This document shows, in pieces, positions 16,658 through 25,369 of a DNA stretch of 31,776 bases. Every line of letters begins with the position of its first letter. The stretch's first letter is position 1. The position numbers and the translations under genes were made by a program. The stretch is from an uncultured Erythrobacter sp. (GTDB lineage Bacteria > Pseudomonadota > Alphaproteobacteria > Sphingomonadales > Sphingomonadaceae): assembly GCA_913061345.1 (NCBI GenBank), contig CAJXTZ010000021.1, positions 1 through 31,776 of the forward strand. Direction: 5' to 3'. Under the pieces are notes generated by a model. It saw nothing but the letters and a program-made list of their open reading frames with translations, had not been told where the DNA came from and did no database searches.

Positions 16658-17458
16658 TTAGGCTTTCGGAGCACCGCCGTTAGCGGCTGCGCTTTCTGGC
16701 CCTTTGCCAATTTCGACCTGTCGCGCGAAAATGTTGCGCATCAGATCCAGTGAAAACAAGTGCGCAAAGATCAGTGGCAACAGGCCGTTCTCATTCCACT
16801 TGCGAAGCTGATCGCCGCGCAGTTCGCGCAGCTTGTCCTGGTTCACCATACGGAAGCCACGATAGGTGTAGGGCTGTTCCGGGTTGTCGGCGCGATTGAT
16901 CGCGATTTCACCGTCCATCAAAAGATCGTGGTCTTCCAGTTCCTTCATGAACAACTGAGTGCGATTGCCCGCCTCTTCGAACTTTTCGCAGAACTGCAGC
17001 AGCCCCTTGGTGTGCTCGCTTGGTTCCTTCTCGCCGGTAAAGAGCGGCTGGCCTTCGTCGAACTTGCCCACCAGATCGCTGCTGGGATCGAAGCAAAGCG
17101 ATAGATTGTCGGAATTTTGGTCTAGCTTGGCGAGCAGGAAAGGATAGCGGCGGATATAGGCGGGAATATACGGCGGTTCCTTATCGCGCGGCGCGCCATC
17201 GTCGTCGAAGTATACGTTCACGCCTTCATTCAGGCCCATCAGGGCCAGCGGAACAGAGCGTTCGCCGGAAGAGAACACGATCGGGAAACTGCGCTGCGCG
17301 GCAGGAAATTCCTCCACCGTCAGTGGAATGGCGTGCTGTCCTGCAACCCACGGCGCCTTGTCGACCGTGCGGGCATGCCAATCGCCATGATCGTTGCTGT
17401 TGAGGGGGATCAGTTCCTTGTAAAGAACGGGCAAACTGGCTTTCGGCTGGCTAGCCAT
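16658..17458 (-). CDS. SapC family protein
   Basis: A 266-residue protein of the SapC family, whose biochemical role is not established. Recognisable stretches are LNSNDHGDWHAR (about 20-31), a central FPIVFSSGE segment, YIPAYIRRYPFLLA (about 97-110) and a C-terminal FAHLFSLDLMRNIF. No signal peptide or membrane segment is evident. The family is frequent in sphingomonads, often near TonB-dependent receptors, but no receptor is present here. Of two adjacent ATGs, 17458 is preferred because CGGAGAG then lies about six bases upstream; using 17461 adds one Met. Two or three hairpins follow the stop, suggesting a monocistronic unit. Confidence 0.88.
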   Translation of the reverse strand: MASQPKASLPVLYKELIPLNSNDHGDWHARTVDKAPWVAGQHAIPLTVEEFPAAQRSFPIVFSSGERSVPLALMGLNEGVNVYFDDDGAPRDKEPPYIPAYIRRYPFLLAKLDQNSDNLSLCFDPSSDLVGKFDEGQPLFTGEKEPSEHTKGLLQFCEKFEEAGNRTQLFMKELEDHDLLMDGEIAINRADNPEQPYTYRGFRMVNQDKLRELRGDQLRKWNENGLLPLIFAHLFSLDLMRNIFARQVEIGKGPESAAANGGAPKA

Positions 17459-17543
17459 CATACTCTCCGATTAATTGGATATCCGGCATCCGACTGAAGT
17501 GTCAGGAACCGTCGAAATTTTCCGTGAAACTCGGGCCGGGGCC

Positions 17544-18992
17544 TTAAAGCGACTCTGCATCGGTTTCAAGCGGCACCAGCTTACCGGGATTGAGAAGGCC
17601 TTTTGGATCAAGCGCACGCTTCACTTGGCGCAGGATCGCCAGTTGCGTAGGATCGCCTAGCCTTCCCAGCTCGCCACGCTTCAATTGCCCTATACCATGC
17701 TCAGCACTGATCGAGCCGCGCCATGCCGTCACTTCATCATGTACAAAGGCGCTGATGGCTTTGCCGTCGGTCTTTTCCCATTCGCCGGGCGTCGCACCGG
17801 TTGGCGCCAGGACATGGAAGTGCACGTTCCCGTCACCGAGATGGCCGAATGCGACGGCCTTGCTGCCGGGAAATGCCTTTTCCACCTTGGGAACCGCCTT
17901 TGCGACGAAATCGGCCATGTCCGCTACGGGTACTGAAATATCATGCTGCATGGCAGGGCCGATAGCGCGTTCGGCAGGCGCGATCTCGTCCCGCAGCAGC
18001 CAGAAAGCCTGCGCTTGCGCCTCGTTGCGAGCGATCGTCGCATCGGCGACCAAATTCTGTTCAAAGGCGCTTTCGAGCAGATCTTGAGCGAGGGTGGGCA
18101 GGGCATCGGCGCCCGAGGCATCGGCGGTCAGTTCGATCAGCGCGTTCCATTCGTGCTGCTGCTGCAACGGCGCGCGCGCGTTGGCGCTGTGGGCAAGAAC
18201 GGCCTCCAGCGAGTGGCGCGGCATTACTTCAAAGCCTTCAAGTGCATCGCCCGCTACGCGTTCCGCATGTAGCAGCAGCTTGCGCGCATCGCGTATTTCG
18301 CCAAGTCCGGCCCACAGCACCGCTCGATCGGCCAGTGCGGGGAGCAGCCGCAAGGTGGCGACGGTAACGATGCCAAGCGTCCCCTCGGAACCGATGAGTA
18401 ATTGCTTCAGGTCAAACCCGCGGTTGTCCTTCTTCAGCGGGCGCAGAGTGTCGAAAATCTCGCCGTTGGCCATCACCGCCTCGATTCCCAGAACTTGCGC
18501 GCGCATCGATCCGTGTCGCAGCACTTGCGTGCCTCCTGCGTTCGTCGAAATCAGCCCGCCAATGGTTGCCGATCCCTTTCCACCCAACGTCAACGGGAAA
18601 CGCAAGTTATGGGCCTCTGCCGTTTCGTGCAGGGTTTGCAGGATTACGCCTGCCTCGCAGGTGATCTGTCGCGCCTCCACATCGAAAGCTCGTACCGTGT
18701 CCATCCGGCGAAGGGAAAGGATGATGGCTTCCCCGCTTTCATCGGGCGTCGCACCGCCGGACATTCCGCTGTTGCCACCCTGGGGTACGATGGGGACACC
18801 GTGTATGCTGCAAAGTTTGACGAGGGAGGCAACATCCTGCGTCGTGGCAGGCGAGGCAAGACCCAGCGCCTGCCCGGTGAAACGACCTCGCCAGTCTGTC
18901 AGCCATGGTGTCACGAGTTCGGGGTCGCTGGTCCATCCCCGCGCGCCCAGCAGATCTGCTGCGGCCTTTGTGAAACTGTCTGTCTCTCTCAT
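17544..18992 (-). CDS. FAD-linked D-2-hydroxyacid oxidase/dehydrogenase
   Basis: A 482-residue FAD-binding type-4 oxidase with a PCMH-type FAD domain (PQGGNSGMSGG at 70-80) and an FAD-oxidase C-terminal domain with HLGDGNVHFHV at 384-394 and AEHGIG at 431-436. The family includes D-lactate dehydrogenase, the glycolate oxidase GlcD subunit and D-2-hydroxyglutarate dehydrogenase; it oxidises a D-2-hydroxyacid to the 2-oxoacid. No glcE/glcF partners are nearby, favouring a stand-alone D-lactate or D-2-hydroxyglutarate enzyme, but this is undecided. I chose the ATG at 18992 over a TTG at 19028 that would add 12 residues. No clear ribosome site. It diverges from the secreted four-cysteine protein. 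Confidence 0.92.
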   Translation of the reverse strand: MRETDSFTKAAADLLGARGWTSDPELVTPWLTDWRGRFTGQALGLASPATTQDVASLVKLCSIHGVPIVPQGGNSGMSGGATPDESGEAIILSLRRMDTVRAFDVEARQITCEAGVILQTLHETAEAHNLRFPLTLGGKGSATIGGLISTNAGGTQVLRHGSMRAQVLGIEAVMANGEIFDTLRPLKKDNRGFDLKQLLIGSEGTLGIVTVATLRLLPALADRAVLWAGLGEIRDARKLLLHAERVAGDALEGFEVMPRHSLEAVLAHSANARAPLQQQHEWNALIELTADASGADALPTLAQDLLESAFEQNLVADATIARNEAQAQAFWLLRDEIAPAERAIGPAMQHDISVPVADMADFVAKAVPKVEKAFPGSKAVAFGHLGDGNVHFHVLAPTGATPGEWEKTDGKAISAFVHDEVTAWRGSISAEHGIGQLKRGELGRLGDPTQLAILRQVKRALDPKGLLNPGKLVPLETDAESL

Positions 18993-19129
18993 GGTCGAAC
19001 CGTTGCCAGCATTTTGGCCGTGTTGCAAAGGCGGAACGAGGGGTTAAGCCATCATTCAATCCACGCTGGTATTCAGACGCAGTCCCCGAAGCGGAGATCA
19101 GTCGCGAGCCCCTCGCAAGTCATTTATCC

Positions 19130-19714
19130 ATGAAACGCATTGCTACCCTTCTTGCGTTTGTCGCACTACTCGCCCCGGTCTTCGCGGCGCAGTTGCCCGT
19201 GCGCGTAGCAGCGCAGGATGTCGATGTCGGCAGGCTCAGCGGTCCGCAAAGCTCTTTGCCGCTTGGCCTGGGCCCATCGCACATGCCTGCGGGCACGTTA
19301 CTGGACGAGGCGCATCTGCCACCCGAAGCGAACCAGGTGCGCATTCGTCGGCGCGTGGTGGTGCGCGTGTCGCCTGCTCCGCCGCGCGCCAGATCGCAAA
19401 TGCTGGCAGATCTTCCGCGCCGTCCGATGCGCCGCAACTACGAAGAAGTCGATCATGACAATTGCGTGGATGTGGGCGACATAGTCGGCGTTCAGCCCAC
19501 GAGCGACAATCGCCTGCTGTTCTTTACCCAACAGCGCCAGGTCTTGGCGGCCCAGTTGGATTCGACTTGCTCCGCACGGGCATTCTACGCCGGCTTCTAT
19601 GTGGAACGCAGCGAGGACGGGAAGCTTTGTGTCGCCCGCGACCGGCTGCAATCGCGGGCCGGGGCCAGTTGTCAGGTGGCCGAATTCAGCCGACTTGTCG
19701 CCGTTAGCCAGTGA
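19130..19714 (+). CDS. Secreted hypothetical protein with four cysteines
   Basis: I do not recognise this 194-residue protein. Residues 1-20 are a clear Sec signal peptide (basic start, then LLAFVALLAPVFA) with likely cleavage after AFA or slightly later, so it is periplasmic or outer-membrane associated. A Pro/Arg-rich linker spans about 60-105. The C-terminal domain (about 106-194) holds cysteines at 112, 147, 167 and 181, enough for two disulfides, and looks beta-rich. No lipobox Cys follows the signal. Ribosome site is not evident. The helicase gene follows after 107 bases on the same strand, but its own leader suggests separate control. Confidence 0.8.
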   Translation: MKRIATLLAFVALLAPVFAAQLPVRVAAQDVDVGRLSGPQSSLPLGLGPSHMPAGTLLDEAHLPPEANQVRIRRRVVVRVSPAPPRARSQMLADLPRRPMRRNYEEVDHDNCVDVGDIVGVQPTSDNRLLFFTQQRQVLAAQLDSTCSARAFYAGFYVERSEDGKLCVARDRLQSRAGASCQVAEFSRLVAVSQ

Positions 19715-19760
19715 CACCGGTACCCTCGTAAATCTTGACTTTTACCGCCTCTACTGCATA

Positions 19761-19797
19761 GGGCGCGGCACATGAATGGCACAGCGCAAACGCGCCC
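19761..19797 (+). promoter_or_regulatory. GC-rich inverted repeat in DEAD-box helicase leader
   Basis: GGGCGCG at 19761-19767 pairs with CGCGCCC at 19791-19797 across a 23-base loop, ending 24 bases before the TTG start of the helicase gene. A possible -35 box TTGACT is at 19735-19740, but no convincing -10 follows. It may be a regulatory leader structure or chance. Confidence 0.35.
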
Positions 19798-19821
19798 CCT
19801 CTTATATCCGGACCTTACGCA

Positions 19822-21252
19822 TTGACCACTTTTGCCGATCTCGGCCTTTCTCCTGAATTGCTCCAAGCCGTGGAGGAGGCAGGTTACACCGTGCCGACCC
19901 CGATTCAGGCCGAAGCAATTCCGGCGGTGCTGATGATGAAAGACGTGCTGGGTATTGCGCAAACCGGCACCGGCAAGACGGCGAGCTTCGTGCTCCCGAT
20001 GATCGATGTTCTGGCCAGCGGGCGTCGGCGCGCCCTGATGCCGCGCAGTCTCATTCTCGAGCCGACCCGCGAACTGGCAGCGCAGGTGGCGGAGAATTTC
20101 GAGAAATACGGCAAGAACCACGACCTCAAGATGGCGCTGCTGATCGGCGGCGTACAGATGGGCGAGCAAGTGAAGGCGTTGAACGATGGCGTAGATGTGC
20201 TGATCGCCACTCCGGGCCGTCTGATGGACCTGTTCGAGCGCGGAAAGATTATGCTCAACGCCTGCGAACTGGTGGTAATCGACGAGGCGGACCGCATGCT
20301 CGACATGGGATTCATCCCGGATATCGAGTTTATCTGCGATAAATTGCCCGACCAGCGTCAGACACTACTGTTTAGCGCCACCATGCCTGCGCCGATCGAG
20401 AAGCTGGCGAAGAAGTTCCTCGACAATCCAAAGCGCATGGAAGTGAGCCGCGCAGCATCAACCAACGAGAACATTACCGCGTTCAAGATTCCGGTTAAGA
20501 ATCGTGAGAAGCGTTCCACGTTGGAATGGCTGCTGCGCAACGATCTGGTGGATACCGCGATTGTCTTCTCCAACCGCAAGACCACGGTTCGCGAACTGAA
20601 CAAGGCCCTGCAACGCAATGGCTTTGCCAGCGGTGAAATCCACGGCGATATCGATCAGGCCAGCCGCAATGCGGAATTGCAGCGTTTCAAGGACGGCGAG
20701 ATCAATATCCTCGTCGCGTCCGATGTCGCTGCGCGCGGTCTCGATATCAAGGGCGTGAGCCACGTCTTCAATTACGATACGCCGTGGCACCCGGACGACT
20801 ATGTTCACCGCATCGGTCGTACAGGCCGTGCCGGCGCCAAGGGCCGCGCGTTCACCTTCGTGGGTGAAGGTGATGACGAGGCCATCGACAATGTCGAGAA
20901 GCTGACGGGCGCGAAAATTTCGGTATTCGGCAAGAAAGACGTTCGCGTCGAACTGCCGAAGTCCGAGCCGAAGAAAGACAAGCCGAAGCAGGACGCGCCA
21001 GACCGGTCCTACGATGCCGAGGAGAAGCGTGAGGAGAAGCCAAAACGATCTCGCTCTCGCAAGGCTGATCCTGTCGAAGTTAAGCCAGAACGCATGCCGC
21101 GCGAGGAAAAGCGTGACAATGCGCAGCGTAACGAAAAGCCTGAACGCCAATCCGGCGGGCAGTCGCGCCGTCGCAACCAGGACGACGAACCGGTACCTGC
21201 GGGCGAATGGAACGGACCGAAGCCCGAATTTCTCAGCTTTGGTTTCAAGTAG
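19822..21252 (+). CDS. DEAD-box ATP-dependent RNA helicase, RhlE type
   Basis: A 476-residue cytoplasmic RNA helicase for ribosome assembly or mRNA turnover. Motifs run in order: Q-motif (F4 to Q29), Walker A AQTGTGKT at 46-53, PTRELA near 81, DEAD at 154-157, SAT at 185-187, ARGLD near 304 and HRIGRTGR at 329-336. After residue about 375 comes a low-complexity tail rich in Lys, Glu, Arg and Pro, as is usual for RhlE-like enzymes and likely RNA-binding. The start is TTG: no in-frame ATG or GTG is available just upstream and MTTFADLGLSP is the normal family beginning. The leader contains a hairpin, so translation may be regulated, for example by cold, which is speculative. Confidence 0.94.
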   Translation: MTTFADLGLSPELLQAVEEAGYTVPTPIQAEAIPAVLMMKDVLGIAQTGTGKTASFVLPMIDVLASGRRRALMPRSLILEPTRELAAQVAENFEKYGKNHDLKMALLIGGVQMGEQVKALNDGVDVLIATPGRLMDLFERGKIMLNACELVVIDEADRMLDMGFIPDIEFICDKLPDQRQTLLFSATMPAPIEKLAKKFLDNPKRMEVSRAASTNENITAFKIPVKNREKRSTLEWLLRNDLVDTAIVFSNRKTTVRELNKALQRNGFASGEIHGDIDQASRNAELQRFKDGEINILVASDVAARGLDIKGVSHVFNYDTPWHPDDYVHRIGRTGRAGAKGRAFTFVGEGDDEAIDNVEKLTGAKISVFGKKDVRVELPKSEPKKDKPKQDAPDRSYDAEEKREEKPKRSRSRKADPVEVKPERMPREEKRDNAQRNEKPERQSGGQSRRRNQDDEPVPAGEWNGPKPEFLSFGFK

Positions 21253-21273
21253 CGGCCAAACGGGCAGGCGGGC

Positions 21274-21447
21274 TCAGCCTTCCAGCACTTTTTGAGCGAC
21301 TTCTTCGATCTTTCCGGTGACGAGCAGCGGACTGCTCCCAACCATACCGACCAGCGTCTGGCCGTTCTCGCCAGTGCGCAGCCATGCGATATTGCTGGCG
21401 ACCACAAGATAGTCACCCCCGCGCGAGTGTAGTTTCACGAATTTCAT
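21274..21447 (-). CDS. Small conserved-looking protein, 57 aa
   Basis: A 57-residue protein translated from the ATG at 21447, chosen because a strong AGGAGG sits eight bases upstream; the longer reading from 21483 lacks this. The pattern is short beta strands then an amphipathic helix (EEVAQKVLE at the end), and the layout, with an N-terminal MKFVKL, a central IAWLRTGENGQT and a C-terminal EEV helix, recalls the small FlbD family. No flagellar genes are nearby and the similarity is by eye only. It converges on the helicase gene, with a 21-base gap. Function unknown. Confidence 0.68.
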   Translation of the reverse strand: MKFVKLHSRGGDYLVVASNIAWLRTGENGQTLVGMVGSSPLLVTGKIEEVAQKVLEG

Positions 21448-21656
21448 CGAAGTGCCTCCTGGCGAGGCTTGTTCTACCCGCACGTTCTCTTTTTTTGCTT
21501 AACGACAGGCCGCTGTAATGGGTCGCCGTGGCGAAAATGATGGCCGTCTACCGCCTCTCTTTGCCAAGATGAAAATCGTGCTCGATAAACAAAGTTTGTC
21601 GCGTCTCGCCCGATTTTTGTTGCAAAGAACATACTCATTAATTTCAGGGGGCGTGA

Positions 21657-21935
21657 ATGCTCAAGTGCCATGACGCAGATGCAAGTATATCGCACAGCCC
21701 CAGACCCTGGGATGTTGCCGAGCAGCAGGTTTATCTCCTGAAGGTTCAGGGTGAGGGCGATATGCCGACCCGCGAACTCGAGGTCCGGGCCACAAATGTG
21801 ACCGCAGCGATCGAACGCGCTGTGATCGTTTTCGGGGCGGGCGAAGTAGAAATACGCAGCGCCGACGGAAGAGACTATCGACTGAAAATCCAAAAGGATC
21901 GGTCCTGGTCGCTTCAGCCGCTTTATCAGCTCTAG
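21657..21935 (+). CDS. Small hypothetical protein, 92 aa
   Basis: Not recognised. The ATG has AGGGGG about six bases upstream, a good ribosome site. Residues about 22-90 look like a compact alpha/beta domain: QQVYLLKVQGEGD, REVEVRA-like strand (RELEVRATN), a helix (VTAAIERAVIVFG), then strands VEIRSADG and YRLKIQKD. No signal peptide, membrane segment or Cys pair. It diverges from the 57-residue gene and converges on the Crp/Fnr-type regulator with a 24-base gap. The 209 bases before it, AT-richer than average, presumably hold promoters for both small genes, but no clear boxes are seen. Confidence 0.72.
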   Translation: MLKCHDADASISHSPRPWDVAEQQVYLLKVQGEGDMPTRELEVRATNVTAAIERAVIVFGAGEVEIRSADGRDYRLKIQKDRSWSLQPLYQL

Positions 21936-21959
21936 CAATCTGCCTTTGAAACCAGCACT

Positions 21960-22736
21960 TCAGGCCTCCCGCTTATCCAGATAAAGATAAGAAGGATCAA
22001 AGTCCGCAAGGTCGCACAAGCCGTCCCAGTCGTGGATCTCGGCTCGTCGATCCTGAAATGACACCAGCTTGCTTTCGCGCAGGTCTCGCAAAAGCCGGTT
22101 CACATGCACCTGAGTGAAACCCAGGCATTCCCCGATCTGCGTCTGGTTGAGAAGAAAGGGGAAGGAGTGGCCTTTCGTGAGGCCAACCACTTCGTAACGG
22201 CAATGAAGTTCGCACAGCAGATGCGCGATACGTGCTGCTCCTGAACGAGATCCTATATTCATGATCCACTCGCGATGGATTGAAGCATCGACCATGGTGG
22301 AGAACCAGAGGATGCGCGCAAGCCGGGGATGCTCTTCGATCAGCAGCGTAATATCATCGTGATACAGCTTCGCGATGGTGCAGTGTCCCAGTGCGCAGAT
22401 TCCATGGTCGAGCACTTCGAGAGGGTAGGAGTGCAAATCGACGAAATCGCCCGGGATCTGCAATTCCATGATTTGCCGATCACCCGCTCGCGTATCCTTG
22501 CAGCGCGCGGCGAAACCTTCGAGGATGAGCGAGCTATAGCCGATCTTCTCACCCTCTTTTATCAGAAATTCACCGGGCGTGAAGCTGGCGAGTTCGGTGA
22601 TACGATCCTGCAGCAGCAGAGCCTCGCTGGCAGTAAATTCGTAACGCCTGCGAATTTTGGCGACGAACTTCTCGATATCAGGGTGATGGTTCGGGTTACT
22701 ATGGGCAGCCGCGACTACTCCGTGACCATTCTTCAT
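21960..22736 (-). CDS. Crp/Fnr family transcriptional regulator
   Basis: A 258-residue regulator with a cyclic-nucleotide-binding-like beta-roll (about 40-140, with FLIKEGEKIGYSSLILEGFA) and a C-terminal helix-turn-helix at about 197-220 (LNQTQIGECLGFTQVHVNRLL). The N-terminus lacks the cysteine cluster of FNR, so it is not an obvious oxygen sensor, and the beta-roll lacks the clear arginine/serine cAMP pocket, so the ligand is unknown. CGGAGGG about five bases before the ATG fixes the start. It stands between a convergent small gene and uvrD upstream; no palindromic Crp/Fnr target box was found nearby. Confidence 0.92.
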   Translation of the reverse strand: MKNGHGVVAAAHSNPNHHPDIEKFVAKIRRRYEFTASEALLLQDRITELASFTPGEFLIKEGEKIGYSSLILEGFAARCKDTRAGDRQIMELQIPGDFVDLHSYPLEVLDHGICALGHCTIAKLYHDDITLLIEEHPRLARILWFSTMVDASIHREWIMNIGSRSGAARIAHLLCELHCRYEVVGLTKGHSFPFLLNQTQIGECLGFTQVHVNRLLRDLRESKLVSFQDRRAEIHDWDGLCDLADFDPSYLYLDKREA

Positions 22737-22865
22737 TGTCTTCCCTCCGCAGCTACGATCTGCCCTTGCTCATGCACGCGTCTCGATACCCTGACTACGA
22801 TATTTCCATGTGAAAAGCGATTGAAACTGCAAACCGTACTTCCGGCGGGATGTCGCGCGCTCGGT

Positions 22866-25163
22866 CTAGTTGGCCAAGGTCACGAAACTGTCGATCACCC
22901 GCTTCGTACCGGCCTTCTCGAAGTCGATTTCCAGCTTGTTGCCTTCCTGTCCGATTATCTCGCCGTAGCCGAATTTTTCGTGAAACACGCGCGCGCCCAG
23001 TTCGACGTCGCCGCGTGGCTGCGCAGCGAAGCTCGCGGCGGATCGGCTGGGTTCCTTCAAGCGTGCCTGTTTGGTGTCGTAGCCGGTAGCCAGCGCGCGT
23101 TGCCAGCCCGGTCCCCTGGCAGAAGAGCGGTCCGGTCTGTCGCGTGAAACGTGGGCGAAGGGGTCTTCGCTCTCGCTCCAGTTGGCCTGCCATAGCGACT
23201 TGCCGCCGGTCATGGTCGTTTCCTGCTCGATATACTCTTCGGGCAGTTCCTCGATAAAGCGGCTGGGGATCGAACTGGTCCACTGGCCATAGATGCGCCG
23301 GTTAGCGGCGTGCATGATCGTGCAATGACGGCGGGCACGGGTGATGGCGACATAGGCCAGGCGGCGTTCCTCCTCGAGGCTTGCCAGTCCGCCTTCGTCG
23401 AGCGAGCGTTGCGAAGGGAAGACACCTTCCTCCCAACCGGGCAGGAAAACGTTGTCGAACTCCAGCCCCTTCGCCGCGTGCATCGTCATGATCGTCAGTT
23501 TTTCCTCGTCACTGGCGGCGTCGTTGTCCATCACCAGGCTCACGTGTTCGAGGAAATCGCCCAGCGTCTCGTATTCTTCCATCGCGCGGGCGAGTTCGAC
23601 GAGGTTGTCTGCGCGGCCCGCACTTTCCGCGCTGCGATCGGCCTTTAGCATCGCATCGTAACCGCTTTCTTCCAGCACGGCGCGCATCAGTTCAGACGGG
23701 GTGACCGCGTCGCTCATCTCGCGCCAGCGCAGAAAATCGCCCATCAGCGCGGCGATGGTGTTGCGTGCCCGTGCAGGCAGTTCGTCGCTATCGGCCAGTT
23801 GCAGCGCGGCGGCAGCAAGCGGGATGCCCTGCGCGCGCGCGTACTGGTGCATTTTTTCCAGTGTCTTTGCGCCTAGTCCGCGCTTGGGCTGATTGTAGAT
23901 CCGTTCAAAAGCTAGATCGTCCGCCGGTTGGGACACCACGCGCAGGTATGCCAGCGCGTCGCGGATTTCGGCGCGTTCGTAGAAACGGAAACCCCCGATA
24001 ATGCGGTAGGAAAGGCCGATCTGGATGAACCGGTCCTCGAACTCGCGCGTCTGATACTGGGCGCGCACCAGGATGGCGACCTGTTCGAGGCTGGCACCCT
24101 CGCGCTCCAGTCGCTCAATCTCTTCGCCCACGCGGCGGGCCTCTTCCGGCGCATCCCACACGCCGATCACGCGGACTTTCCGGCCCTCTGGCAGCTGCGT
24201 CCACAGGGTCTTGCCCAGCCGCTGACTGTTTTCCTCGATCAACCCGCTGGCGGCGGCGAGTATTTGCGGGGTCGAACGATAGTTCTGCTCCAGCTTCACT
24301 ACCTTTGCACCCGGGAAATCCTTTTCGAAGCGCAGGATATTGGCAACCTCCGCGCCGCGCCAGGAATAGATCGACTGGTCGTCGTCCCCCACCACGCAGA
24401 TGTTCTTGCGCTCTTGCGCCAGCAGCCTCAGCCAAAGGTACTGAACGGCATTGGTGTCCTGATACTCATCCACCAGGATGTACTTGTAGCGCTGCTGATA
24501 GCTTTTCAGGACATCGGAATGCTGACGGAAAATGTTGAGCACATGCAACAGCAGATCGCCGAAATCGCAGGCGTTCAGGGTCTTCAGGCGTTCCTGATAA
24601 AGGCGGTACATTTCCGCGCCCTTGCCATTGGCATAAGCTTCATTGTCCACCGCGGTCAGGTCCGCCGGGTTGAGCCCGCGGTTCTTCCAGCTATCCAGCA
24701 AGCCGGCCAGCTGGCGCGGGGGCCAGCGCTTTTCGTCAATCTCGTGTTCGCGGATCAGCGCCTTCAGCAACCGCAGCTGATCGTCGGTATCGATGATTGT
24801 GAAATTGCTTTGCAGGCCAACCAGTTCTGCATGGCGACGCAGCATCTTGGCGCAAATGGAATGAAAGGTGCCCAGCCAGGGCATCCCTTCCAGCGCACCG
24901 CCCGTGAGCGTGGCAACGCGCTCGCGCATCTCGCGTGCGGCCTTGTTGGTGAAAGTGACGCAAAGGATCTCGCTCGGCCACGCCAACCGCTCGCGCACGA
25001 TATGGGCCAGGCGGTGCGTAAGGGCAGCGGTTTTCCCCGTGCCCGCCCCGGCCAGCATCAGCACTGGCCCTTCCGTCGTCATCACCGCCTCGCGCTGCGG
25101 GGTGTTGAGATGGTCAAGCCAATTCGGTGTACCGGTGGAGGAGGGCAGCGCAGCGTTTGTCAC
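22866..25163 (-). CDS. uvrD: UvrD/PcrA-type ATP-dependent DNA helicase
   Basis: A 765-residue superfamily 1A 3'-5' DNA helicase for nucleotide excision and mismatch repair and removal of stalled polymerases. Walker A AGAGTGKT is at 38-45, followed by CVTFTNKAA (motif Ia), VDEYQDTN (motif II), DDDQSIYSWRGA (motif III) and TMHAAKGLEFDNV (motif V), so it is complete. The C-terminus (about 720-765, ARVFHEKFGYGEIIG onward) is the Tudor-like domain that contacts RNA polymerase in PcrA/UvrD. The start is uncertain: GTG at 25163 gives a reasonable N-terminus, a TTG at 25199 is possible, and neither has a ribosome site. No co-transcribed partner is evident. Confidence 0.95.
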   Translation of the reverse strand: MTNAALPSSTGTPNWLDHLNTPQREAVMTTEGPVLMLAGAGTGKTAALTHRLAHIVRERLAWPSEILCVTFTNKAAREMRERVATLTGGALEGMPWLGTFHSICAKMLRRHAELVGLQSNFTIIDTDDQLRLLKALIREHEIDEKRWPPRQLAGLLDSWKNRGLNPADLTAVDNEAYANGKGAEMYRLYQERLKTLNACDFGDLLLHVLNIFRQHSDVLKSYQQRYKYILVDEYQDTNAVQYLWLRLLAQERKNICVVGDDDQSIYSWRGAEVANILRFEKDFPGAKVVKLEQNYRSTPQILAAASGLIEENSQRLGKTLWTQLPEGRKVRVIGVWDAPEEARRVGEEIERLEREGASLEQVAILVRAQYQTREFEDRFIQIGLSYRIIGGFRFYERAEIRDALAYLRVVSQPADDLAFERIYNQPKRGLGAKTLEKMHQYARAQGIPLAAAALQLADSDELPARARNTIAALMGDFLRWREMSDAVTPSELMRAVLEESGYDAMLKADRSAESAGRADNLVELARAMEEYETLGDFLEHVSLVMDNDAASDEEKLTIMTMHAAKGLEFDNVFLPGWEEGVFPSQRSLDEGGLASLEEERRLAYVAITRARRHCTIMHAANRRIYGQWTSSIPSRFIEELPEEYIEQETTMTGGKSLWQANWSESEDPFAHVSRDRPDRSSARGPGWQRALATGYDTKQARLKEPSRSAASFAAQPRGDVELGARVFHEKFGYGEIIGQEGNKLEIDFEKAGTKRVIDSFVTLAN

Positions 25164-25298
25164 TCGTGAACAGTTAGGGAACGCCGTCCCTGCGCGCAAG
25201 CACAGGCGAACGATTTTGGGGTCCGTCAGGTGTCAACCGACGTGATGAGCGGCAACCGCTCAATCCACCGATGCCCAGCGCCGCCTCATCACAAAATT

Positions 25299-25324
25299 GG
25301 AACCTCGACGGGGTCCGGCGGGTT
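25299..25324 (+). promoter_or_regulatory. EcfG-like promoter candidate (GGAAC-N17-GGTT)
   Basis: GGAAC at 25299-25303 and GGTT at 25321-25324 are 17 bases apart, close to the GGAAC-N16/17-CGTT consensus of the alphaproteobacterial general-stress sigma factor EcfG, with one mismatch in the -10. It lies 46 bases before the secreted repeat protein. The same bases form an 8-bp inverted repeat (TTGGAACC/GGTTCCAA, 25297-25328), so an operator or hairpin is an alternative reading. Confidence 0.45.
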
Positions 25325-25369
25325 CCAATGGCAATTCGTGAACATAAAATTCCCTAACCAAGGTGAAGG

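Noticed and set aside
22329..23147. 272-codon open frame antisense to the Crp/Fnr and uvrD genes
   Set aside because: It spans two well-supported genes on the other strand and has no recognisable domain.
25246..25262. TGAGCGG/CCGCTCA hairpin with a 3-base loop as a terminator
   Set aside because: No T-tract on either strand and no gene end nearby; it lies upstream of two divergent genes.
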